Of a DNA stretch of 64,000 nucleotides, positions 19,901-27,555 are shown in pieces. A program made the position numbers and the translations under genes. The notes under the pieces were generated by a model that was not told the DNA's origin, did not search any database, and saw nothing but the letters and a program-made list of their open reading frames with translations. Each line of letters opens with the position of its first letter. Position 1 is the first letter of the stretch. This DNA comes from Burkholderiales bacterium (GTDB lineage: Bacteria; Pseudomonadota; Gammaproteobacteria; Burkholderiales; SHXO01), in contig JADZGB010000040.1 of NCBI GenBank assembly GCA_020854105.1, positions 1-64,000 on the forward strand. Reading direction: 5' to 3'.

Positions 19901-22817
19901 CCGCAAGCGCCTGCTGGGTGGCTTCTACGCCTACGAGAGCGGTGTCGAGGTGGCGCGCGTGCGCACCGTGTGCGAAGGCACCAGCGACGACAGGGGCCTG
20001 GTCGAGTGCCGATTCCAGTCCCCGGTGTCCGGTGAGGTGCTGGTGGAGGCGAGTACGCGCGACGTCGAGGGGCGCCCGGCCGCGACCAGTACCAGCGTGT
20101 GGGTGGCGGGCGAGGGCGAATGGTGGTTCGACACCACCAACGACGATCGCATGGACCTGATTCCCGAGCGCAGGCGCTACGAGCCGGGCGAGCGTGCCCG
20201 CCTGCAGGTGCGCATGCCGTTCCGCCAGGCCACTGCACTGGTCACGATCGAGCGCGAGGGCGTGCTGGATGCCTTCGTCACATCGCTCTCGGGCAAGTCG
20301 CCGGTGGTCGAGGTGCCGCTTCAGGGCAGCCACGCGCCCAACGTGTTCGTCTCCGTGCTGGCGGTGCGCGGGCGGGTGGACGCGGTGCCGCCCACGGCCC
20401 TGGTGGACCTCGGCAAGCCGGCCTTCCGCATGGGCATCGCGGAAGTGAAGGTCGGCTGGCGCGCGTTCGAACTGGACGTGAACGTGACCACCGACAGGCA
20501 GGTGTACCGCGTGCGGGACAAGGCCCGGGTCAGCGTGCAGGTCAAGCGTGCTGCCGGCGGTACCGCGCTGCCCAAGGGCAGCGAGGTGGTGCTGGTGGCG
20601 GTGGACGAGGGCCTGCTCGAACTGTCCGCCAACGACAGCTGGGACCTTCTCTCGCGCATGATGCAGCGGCGCGGCCTGGAGGTGGACACCGCCACCGCCT
20701 CGATGCAGGTGGTGGGCAAGCGCCACTACGGGCGCAAGGCGCGCGCGGCAGGCGGCGGCGGCGGGCGCCAGACCGCGCGCGAGCTGTTCGACACGCTGCT
20801 GTTCTGGAAGGCGCGCGTGAAGCTCGATGCGCAGGGGCGCGCGAGCGCCGAGGTGCCGCTGAACGATTCGCTCACCTCGTTCCGCATCGTGGCAGTGGCC
20901 ACCGGCGGGGCGGCCCTGTTCGGCACCGGCCACACCAGCATCCGCTCCACCCGCGAGCTGATGCTGTTCTCCGGCCTGCCCCCGCTGGTGCGCGAGCAGG
21001 ACGACCTGCGCGCGCTGTTCACCCTGCGCAATGCCTCCGATGCGGTGCTGGAGGCGAACGTCGGTGCGCGCGTGACACCCGACCAGGGCAAGGCGCAGTC
21101 CCTGCCGGCGCAGAGTATTCGGCTGGAGCCCGGTGCCTCGCAGGAAGTGAGCTGGCGTTATCGGGTGCCGGTCGGCGCCGGCAGCGCACGCTGGGAGGTG
21201 TCGGCCCAGGCAACGACCGCGGACGGGCTGGCCGTGCAGGATGCGCTGAAGGTCTCGCAGCAGGTGATCGCCGCCGTGCCGGTGCGCACGCTGCAGGCGA
21301 CGCTGGCGCAGGTCGACCGCAGCCTGGAGATTCCGGTGCAGATGCCCGAGGGCGCACTGCCCGGTCGCGGCGGCATCCAGGCCAGCGTGCAGGCGCGGCT
21401 GGCCGGCGATCTGCCCGGGGTGCAGGCGTACATGCGCGCCTATCCGTACACCTGTCTGGAGCAGCAGGCATCGCGTGCGCTCGCGCTGCGCGAGCGCAGG
21501 CAGTGGGACGCGGTGATGGCGCTGCTGCCCACGTACCTCGATCGCGACGGCTTCGTCAAGTACTTCACCGTCATGCGCGAGGGCAGCGATGCGCTCACCG
21601 CCTACCTGCTGAGCGTGGCGGACGAAGCGCAGTGGGAGATCCCGGAGCCGGCGCGAACGCGCATGCAATCGGCGCTGGAGCGCTTCGTCGCCGGCCAGGT
21701 GGTGCGCGACTCCGGCTGGGCGGCGCCCGACCTGTCCCTGCGCAAGGTCGCCGCGCTGCAGGCCCTTGCGCGCGGGGGGCGGCAGACGCAGGACAACGAC
21801 CTGGCGTCGATATCGGTCGACCCGAAACTGTGGCCGACCTCGGCGCTCATCGACTGGCTGGATCTGCTCAAGCGCAGCCCGCAGCTGTCGGCGCGCGACT
21901 CGCGTCTGCGCGAAGCCTCGGGGCTGCTGCGCGCTCGCCTGAACTTTCAGGGCAGCACGATGAGCTTCTCCACCGAGGGCCAGGACGCGCTGTGGTGGCT
22001 GATGGTCTCCGGCGACGTGAACGCCAACCGCCTGCTGCTCAGCGCGGTCGATATGCCGGAGTGGCGCGAGGACATCGGCCGGCTGGTGCGCGGCGCGCTC
22101 GGCCGCCAGCAGCGTGGACACTGGGACACCACGGTGGCCAATGCCTGGGGCGTGATCGCGCTGGACCGGTTCGGCGCGGCGTTCGAGACCACGCCCGTGG
22201 ACGGCAGCACGCACGCCACCCTGGGCGGGCAGGCGCGCAGGAGCGACTGGGACAAGGCGCCGCAGGGGGCGAACTGGTCCTTTGCCTGGCCGGAGGAGAA
22301 GGGTAGCCTGATGCTCGCCCACGAAGGCCAGGGCAGGCCGTGGGCGAGCGTGCGCAGTCTGGCCGCGCTGCCGCTCGACAAGCCGCTGTTCACCGGCTAT
22401 CGCATCGAGCGCAGGATCGTGCCGGTGGAACAGAAGGAGAAGGGCCGCTGGTCGCGCGGGGACGTGCTGCGCGTGCGGCTGGAACTCCAGGCGCAGTCGG
22501 ACATGACCTGGGTGGTGGTGAACGATCCGATTCCTGCCGGCGCGAGCGTGCTCGGTACCGGGCTGGGGCGTGACGCGCAGATCGCCACGCAGGGCGAACG
22601 GCGCGAAGGCTGGGTCTGGCCCGCATTCGAGGAACGCAGGTTCGACTCCTTCCGCGCCTATTACCGCTTCGTACCCAAGGGCACCTGGACCCTGGAGTAC
22701 ACGGTGCGCCTGAACAATCCGGGCGAGTTCTCGCTGCCGCCCACGCGCGTGGAGGCCCTGTATGCGCCGGAGATGTTCGGGGAGCTGCCGCTGGGCAGGA
22801 TGGTCGTGGGCCCCTGA
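16995..22817 (+). CDS. Bacterial alpha-2-macroglobulin family protein
   Basis: 1940 aa with signal sequence; MG-type domains; thioester motif YPYTCLEQQASRAL (CxEQ); VPLNDSLTSFRIVAVA. Confidence 0.93.
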   Translation: MPLSHAAARARALAAVLLLCAAAPGRAAEVESFSPEGTVKAVRQVTARFSEPMVSFGDPRQSDPFDVDCPLPGTGRWADHRNWVYDFPRDLPAGVQCSFVLRSDLRSLAGEGVDAARFAFSTGGPAILESLPYEQSQIEEEQAFVLALDAFADSPGILEHAWCDAQGIEERIGVRLVEDEDRARILDSQRSFVDRLLQARAQAGELGDLPRAGKDAASLRAAALERLPLVVLRCARRLPPESVVRLVWGEGIRSASGVPSDADQILEYRVRPPFTASFSCQRTARDGGCLPFLSMSLELSAPISRAAARKTILRGPDRVRAPRLPEPDNDGESITSLEFDGPFPENAQFRLEIPGDLRDDAGRRLSNQKRFPLTVKTAAAPPLAKFPARFGIIESKAAGVLPVTLRNVESRVGGRVLGFGDGKAIPGGVLRVGNADARTIVRWMRAVQAHQDVEWLEGEDGERGRVFAAERSILSGAKGVRRIDVPKAVGAKTFEVVGIPLRQPGFYVVELASPRLGAALLTGSHEGATGGEVYHVSTAALVTNLSVHFKQGRESSLVWVTALDTGRPVAGARVSVQDCGGRQYWKGTTDARGIARSSVALPKRDALPGCLGEWDRQYIVMAARGGDASFVLSDWNEGISRWRFNVPAGSYDGPYVVTTVFDRTLVRAGETVHMKHLYRHQAGSGLRNVDASRLPGKVRIEHEGSEEVYELPVKWEGASAVGDWQVPKDAKTGTWRVLVEDTLTGEPRTRQAGSFRVEEFRVPLMRASLEAPERPQVQAREIPVGVQVSYLAGGGAAHAPVVLRGLMRPRTVRFEDHADFAFLGGAVREGVQETHRYDWLREEFGLKEDAQDGTGAASDTDSRTLRTRRFELDDGGGARVTLGDLPAYDTPQELVAELEYRDPNGETLTAATRIPLWPSDVVLGIKADGWARSADKGVHLRAVALDLQGRPKAGVAVAFTLFERRTYAHRKRLLGGFYAYESGVEVARVRTVCEGTSDDRGLVECRFQSPVSGEVLVEASTRDVEGRPAATSTSVWVAGEGEWWFDTTNDDRMDLIPERRRYEPGERARLQVRMPFRQATALVTIEREGVLDAFVTSLSGKSPVVEVPLQGSHAPNVFVSVLAVRGRVDAVPPTALVDLGKPAFRMGIAEVKVGWRAFELDVNVTTDRQVYRVRDKARVSVQVKRAAGGTALPKGSEVVLVAVDEGLLELSANDSWDLLSRMMQRRGLEVDTATASMQVVGKRHYGRKARAAGGGGGRQTARELFDTLLFWKARVKLDAQGRASAEVPLNDSLTSFRIVAVATGGAALFGTGHTSIRSTRELMLFSGLPPLVREQDDLRALFTLRNASDAVLEANVGARVTPDQGKAQSLPAQSIRLEPGASQEVSWRYRVPVGAGSARWEVSAQATTADGLAVQDALKVSQQVIAAVPVRTLQATLAQVDRSLEIPVQMPEGALPGRGGIQASVQARLAGDLPGVQAYMRAYPYTCLEQQASRALALRERRQWDAVMALLPTYLDRDGFVKYFTVMREGSDALTAYLLSVADEAQWEIPEPARTRMQSALERFVAGQVVRDSGWAAPDLSLRKVAALQALARGGRQTQDNDLASISVDPKLWPTSALIDWLDLLKRSPQLSARDSRLREASGLLRARLNFQGSTMSFSTEGQDALWWLMVSGDVNANRLLLSAVDMPEWREDIGRLVRGALGRQQRGHWDTTVANAWGVIALDRFGAAFETTPVDGSTHATLGGQARRSDWDKAPQGANWSFAWPEEKGSLMLAHEGQGRPWASVRSLAALPLDKPLFTGYRIERRIVPVEQKEKGRWSRGDVLRVRLELQAQSDMTWVVVNDPIPAGASVLGTGLGRDAQIATQGERREGWVWPAFEERRFDSFRAYYRFVPKGTWTLEYTVRLNNPGEFSLPPTRVEALYAPEMFGELPLGRMVVGP

Positions 22818-22989
22818 CGTCTTCCCGGTGTGTGGTTGGCGTGGCATATGGCTTGAATATGCCCTGCCCGGCGTGCAGAATGTCGCGGGCATGCCACGGA
22901 TTGCACGCTTCCCGGCGAAGCTCGCATTGCCGCATGGCCGGGTGCACCCACCGGGCATGTCCTCATGAAGACCCCTCGATATCCTGGGC

Positions 22990-24363
22990 ATGAGATCCTC
23001 CCTGCGCCGACTGGTTGCCTGGGCACTCCTCCCGATCGGCGTCCCGGGTGCGCTGGCTGCGCCGACGTTGGGCGAGCGGCTGGCGGGCGTCGAGGCCGCG
23101 GTGGAGAAGCACGGGGCGAGCTTCGCGGCCCGGCCGACGCGGCATGCGCGGCTCGCGTGGCTGTTCATCGACGCCGACGCCCTGCCCGATGCGCTGGTCG
23201 TCGTGAAGAAGGAGGCGAGCGACTGCGCCGTCCATTTCGCCTCACCGACCGCGCACTGCATGGGCTTTGTCCTGCGAGGACAGCCGGACGGCAGCTTCGT
23301 CCCCATGGCCGTGTTTCCCTACGCCGGACAGATCATGCATTTCGGGCGCAGAGGTGGGAGCGGTCGGGTCCTCCTGCACACGGACCGCAACCAGGCCAAC
23401 CCGGTCTACGACCGTTACGCCATCGTCGAAGGGGTCTACCGGCTCGAGCAGCAGGTCCTGCCGCCGCGCGAGGTTGACGAGCGGTCCTATCTCGCGCTGT
23501 CCGACCGCTCCATGGACAGGCTGGCCGACCAGCGGTACGCGCTGGCCAGCTTTCCCGCCAACGAGCACGCAGCCCTGTCCCCGATGCGGCTGCATCTGGA
23601 CGGGGTGAACGCCCGGTTCCGGCTGCGATTCGTCGACAAGGACGCGAGCCAGGTGAAGGCGGATTTCGCGAAGGCGGCGACCGAGGTGTCCGGCACGATG
23701 ATCCGGGATCTCGCCAGCATCGTGCAGAAGCTGGGATGGACCAACCAGCTCGATGTCCGATTGTGGGTCTGCGGCGACTGGATGGTGCCGCGCCGCTTCT
23801 GGGAGGTCGAGGGCGACCAGATCGGCGACGTGGGAACGTGCCTGGATCCGGTTGTGTACTGGACCGATGGGGACTGGGCCGGCGTGCTGAAGACCTCGAG
23901 GCAGGGCGCCTTCGACGCGATGCGCGTGCGCCTGTTCCAGGACATCGGAATTGCCTTCCTGCTGCGCGGAGAGCATTCTTCCACGCAGCGCATCGCACGG
24001 CTCAAGCAGGAGAGCAGCACCGGAAGCGCGCGCAGGCAGATCATCGAGCACGGCAGTGCGCTGGGGACGCTGTTCGCTGTGGGCTTTGGATCGTTGAAGG
24101 CGCAGACACTGATCAGGACTCAGGAGGACTGGGAGCGGCTGATCGAAGTCTGGTTCGCCGTGATCGAGCACAAGGGATTCGGCTACCCCGGGCCGACCCC
24201 CGAACTCGAGGCATTCATCGAGGAGCTGCACTGGCGGAGCCAGGGCATGTCGTGTGCGCTGGAAGTCCTCTCGAGCAAGGCAGGCGCGCCGGGCTCGAGC
24301 TCCGGGAAGTGTCCGAGCGGCCTCGAAGAGGCGCTGCGGTCTTTCGTCGCCTACGCCTGGTGA
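22990..24363 (+). CDS. Secreted protein of unknown function
   Basis: 457-aa ORF with signal peptide MRSSLRRLVAWALLPIGVPGALAA; no family recognised. Confidence 0.8.
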   Translation: MRSSLRRLVAWALLPIGVPGALAAPTLGERLAGVEAAVEKHGASFAARPTRHARLAWLFIDADALPDALVVVKKEASDCAVHFASPTAHCMGFVLRGQPDGSFVPMAVFPYAGQIMHFGRRGGSGRVLLHTDRNQANPVYDRYAIVEGVYRLEQQVLPPREVDERSYLALSDRSMDRLADQRYALASFPANEHAALSPMRLHLDGVNARFRLRFVDKDASQVKADFAKAATEVSGTMIRDLASIVQKLGWTNQLDVRLWVCGDWMVPRRFWEVEGDQIGDVGTCLDPVVYWTDGDWAGVLKTSRQGAFDAMRVRLFQDIGIAFLLRGEHSSTQRIARLKQESSTGSARRQIIEHGSALGTLFAVGFGSLKAQTLIRTQEDWERLIEVWFAVIEHKGFGYPGPTPELEAFIEELHWRSQGMSCALEVLSSKAGAPGSSSGKCPSGLEEALRSFVAYAW

Positions 24364-24371
24364 TCCTGTCG

Positions 24372-25526
24372 ATGTCACGCTCTGCCCTGTTCGTGTTCTG
24401 CATCCTCCTGGCGGCCCTCGGCAGCGGCTGCTCGACGGCCAGGCTCACCGGCACGGCGTACTCCGTGACATACCGTCCCGCAGAGAACGAGCTCGCGCAG
24501 CTGGGCGATGTCGGACAGATGATCGGCGTGACCAGCCGCAGGCGTGCACCCGCCCGTGCAGCAGATCCCGCGCATGGGCAGCGCCTGCTCCTCGTGGACG
24601 GCAGGTCGAATGCGGCACTCGCGACGGCGGATTATGACGGCGCCGCCAAGTGGTATTTCTTCCAGCTGCCCATGAACGTCGCCCTGCCCGACACAGGGAA
24701 GCTGTGCCTGTCCCTGAGAACGGCATCGGGTACGCCCATCCCGCTGCGCGACGAGGCCAGGGAGGACGATGGCTACGAATTCCGCCACCCGATCTGGGAG
24801 TCCGAGCTGCGGCGCGCTGCGGAACTGCGCGCGGACAGGTCGGAGCGCGCCCGCCTGGAGGACGAGCAGATCCTCGCCAAGGCCGAACTCGATGCGATCG
24901 AGGCAAGGTACGGCGCGCGCGTCGTTGCGGGCAGCGAACCCTGTCCGCTGGCACGGGCAGCCGCGGTGCCTGCCCGGCCGGCTTCAGCGCTCGACGAGCG
25001 TGCAGCGCGTGATGCCGCACCGGGCCTGTGCGCACTGCAATGGGAGCAAGTGCTGAATGCCCCGGCGGAGGCGCTGTACCGGGACGCCGGGCGCATCGCG
25101 GACTGGGGCGGCCGTGCGGCCGCGAAGCCGCACGCAGCCGCCTTCCCCGGCCTGAGGATCGTGCTGGGCGGGGGAGACCTCGAACTGGCCCGCAATGCCG
25201 CGGTCGGCGGACCGCTCGTGCTGCAGCACCAGAAAGGGCTGCAGGTATTCGATGCGGGAGATCGGGCGTGTCAGGCGGAAGTCATGCGGATGGCCCGCGA
25301 CGCGACCGCGGCCTGGGAGCAGCGGGTGGGGGATCTCGGGAGCGCGCCCGAGCGCTCGCGCAAGCGCTGCGAGACCGACATCGCCAAGGCGCCGGAACTC
25401 AGGAGAAGGATTCAGCAGGCGCAGGCTGGAGAACGCGCCCTGGGACAGCGCATCGCATCGCTGGAGAAGGCTGAGCCCGATGCCCACGCCGGGAGCGATC
25501 TGGGGCAGAAGGGTTGCGCGCAGTAG
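24372..25526 (+). CDS. Putative lipoprotein of unknown function
   Basis: MSRSALFVFCILLAALGSGC lipobox; begins 8 bp after the previous stop. Confidence 0.78.
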   Translation: MSRSALFVFCILLAALGSGCSTARLTGTAYSVTYRPAENELAQLGDVGQMIGVTSRRRAPARAADPAHGQRLLLVDGRSNAALATADYDGAAKWYFFQLPMNVALPDTGKLCLSLRTASGTPIPLRDEAREDDGYEFRHPIWESELRRAAELRADRSERARLEDEQILAKAELDAIEARYGARVVAGSEPCPLARAAAVPARPASALDERAARDAAPGLCALQWEQVLNAPAEALYRDAGRIADWGGRAAAKPHAAAFPGLRIVLGGGDLELARNAAVGGPLVLQHQKGLQVFDAGDRACQAEVMRMARDATAAWEQRVGDLGSAPERSRKRCETDIAKAPELRRRIQQAQAGERALGQRIASLEKAEPDAHAGSDLGQKGCAQ

Positions 25527-25561
25527 TGCCGGGTGCCACGACAACAAGGGAGAAGCAGAAC

Positions 25562-26221
25562 GTGAGCGCGAGAAGGACGATCTGCATGGCGGCCGCCGTC
25601 ATGCTCGGGGTCAGCTCGACCGGCTGCGAGACGGTGCAGCAGCAGCTGGGCAGGATCGGGGATGCGGGATACGTCATGTCCTGCGCGACCGGCGCCGTCG
25701 CGGGTGGCCTCGTCGGTGCGGTGGTATCGGGAACCGGCGACAAGGGCAAGCTGCTCGCGGCCGCGGCCGCGGGCTGCGCCATCGGACTGGCGGCCACCGC
25801 GGTCGGGAAGATGCTCAACGCCCGGCAACGCGAGAAGCACGAGGAGAGCGTGCAGCGCACCGCCAAGCGCCAGGCGAAGGAGCTGGAAGCCTACTCGCAG
25901 ACCGAGCGGCGCTACGAGCAGATGCCCGTACCAGCCTCGGACACGGAGCAGGCTGCGCGCGAGCAGCGTCGGGACGAGGAGCTCGCGCAGATCAGGCGCC
26001 GCTACGAGGAGCCCGACACGCAGGATCTCGGAGAGGGCGCATCGTCTACCGTGACCCCGGTGTTTCCGGCGGGCGTGGGGGAGTCGGACCAGTTGACCTG
26101 CTTCGACCAGAACGTGATGGTCGAGACGCCGACGGGCCGGGCCACCCAGGTGCAGACGATGTGCCGCAAGAAGGGGACCGACGAGTATGTCCGCGCCGAA
26201 GTGCGCGAAGGCGCAGCCTGA
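25562..26221 (+). CDS. Glycine-zipper-like lipoprotein
   Basis: AAAVMLGVSSTGCETV lipobox; CATGAVAGGLVGAVVSGTGDKGKLLAAAAAGCAIGLAATAVGKM. Confidence 0.75.
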   Translation: MSARRTICMAAAVMLGVSSTGCETVQQQLGRIGDAGYVMSCATGAVAGGLVGAVVSGTGDKGKLLAAAAAGCAIGLAATAVGKMLNARQREKHEESVQRTAKRQAKELEAYSQTERRYEQMPVPASDTEQAAREQRRDEELAQIRRRYEEPDTQDLGEGASSTVTPVFPAGVGESDQLTCFDQNVMVETPTGRATQVQTMCRKKGTDEYVRAEVREGAA

Positions 26222-27401
26222 TCGGGCTGCAGTGCGTGCGCACGTGACGAGCGTGCCGCGGTTGCCGCGCGCCGTGCCGGCCCGTTCCGCCGGCCGTGCC
26301 GGATGCTGGCATCGTGCGATCGGGCCGCTGCTCGCCGTGCTGTTCCTGCTGTGTGCCCATGCCGCCACGGCGATGGAGTTCAAGTGCGTACCGGTGGGCA
26401 ATCAGCCGGTTCTGCATGTGCGGGACGTGCCCCGATCGGCGCAGCGCGCCGGCGAGGGCGTGGTGGCGGAGGATGTCGAGCGCCTGAAGCGTCAGTTGCC
26501 GCAGTGCCGCGCCAGGGCGCCGGGTACGCCGATCGTCGATCTGCATTCGGGCGGGGGCAACCTGGATGCGGGAATTGCCATGGGGAAGTATCTCCTGTCG
26601 CAGGGCGTGCACACGCGGGTGAGTGCGGGCGCATCGTGCATCAGCGCGTGCACGTTCATCTTCCTCGGCGGCCGTTATCGTGAGGTGATGGACGGCGGCA
26701 GCTTCGAGCCGCACGGGTTTTCTGCCTGGAGGTTCGACCATCTGCTCGACGCATCCATGCCGGCCTACGCGCTCTACTACAGGTGGATCGCGCGCTGCCC
26801 CATCTGCAAGCGCCTGTGCCGCCACCTGCCGGCCATTTCCCCCGTGGCGTCCGACGCCAGCGAGTACTGCCTGTCGATCGCACCCGACGCGCGCGGAGAA
26901 CTGACATTGCCGGGCGCGGCTCCGGGTGCCGGGGGCAGACAGCCTGCCCCCGGCGACGAGCGCAAGTACGGCCTCATCGTCGATCTGGGCAATTATCTTT
27001 CGACGGCGATGATGGAACTCGAACGCGACGTGGCGCTGCGCCATCTTCGCGACGGCAACCTGGACGGGCTGCAGGACGAGTATTACGTGCGCTGGGTCGC
27101 CGGCAGCTTCGCGAGCGCGGTCCATCGCTACGCGGGCGAGGAGCCACCCGATGGCACTCCGGCGGGGAGGATCGCCGAACTGGACTCCGACCTCGCCGTG
27201 ATCGTTTCCCATGTGGTGGAAAGCGCTCGGAACGGCGCTCGCGATATCGCGGACTTCCTGCGCGAGCACGAACGCCACGAGCGCATCGACCGGCTGGCGC
27301 TGGCGAAGCTGATGTTCAGCACCAGCATCATCTACACGCGCCCGCTCACCAGCAAGGAGATGTGCAGAGCCGGCATCGTGACCATCGCCATCGACTGCTA
27401 G
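26187..27401 (+). CDS. ClpP/crotonase-fold-like periplasmic protein (COG3904-type)
   Basis: PIVDLHSGGGNLDAGIAMGKYLLSQGVHTRVSAGASCISACTFIFLGG resembles a ClpP-like active-site core; hydrophobic N-terminal segment. Confidence 0.72.
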   Translation: MSAPKCAKAQPDRAAVRAHVTSVPRLPRAVPARSAGRAGCWHRAIGPLLAVLFLLCAHAATAMEFKCVPVGNQPVLHVRDVPRSAQRAGEGVVAEDVERLKRQLPQCRARAPGTPIVDLHSGGGNLDAGIAMGKYLLSQGVHTRVSAGASCISACTFIFLGGRYREVMDGGSFEPHGFSAWRFDHLLDASMPAYALYYRWIARCPICKRLCRHLPAISPVASDASEYCLSIAPDARGELTLPGAAPGAGGRQPAPGDERKYGLIVDLGNYLSTAMMELERDVALRHLRDGNLDGLQDEYYVRWVAGSFASAVHRYAGEEPPDGTPAGRIAELDSDLAVIVSHVVESARNGARDIADFLREHERHERIDRLALAKLMFSTSIIYTRPLTSKEMCRAGIVTIAIDC

Positions 27402-27469
27402 GCGACGGGCGGAAACGCCGGATCCGCGCGCTGCGTGCCCATCCCGGTCCATCGTGCCGACAAGGCATG

Positions 27470-27554
27470 AGGTTGCTGGTACCACCGGGTTGCTGGTACC
27501 GCCGGGTTGCTGGTACCGCCGGGTCGCTGGTACCGCCGGCTGGCTGGTACCATC
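27470..27554. repeat. 17-bp tandem repeat, 5 copies (GGGTTGCTGGTACCGCC)
   Basis: Copies at 27470, 27487, 27504, 27521 and 27538, each containing the GGTACC palindrome. Confidence 0.97.
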
Positions 27555-27555
27555 G

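Noticed and set aside
19074-23306. 1410-aa minus-strand ORF antisense to alpha-2-macroglobulin, and other long antisense ORFs (31873-34431, 36849-39626, 42989-45517)
   Set aside because: Low-complexity His/Arg/Gln/Ala-rich translations in shadow frames of high-GC genes; the opposite strand encodes clear conserved proteins.
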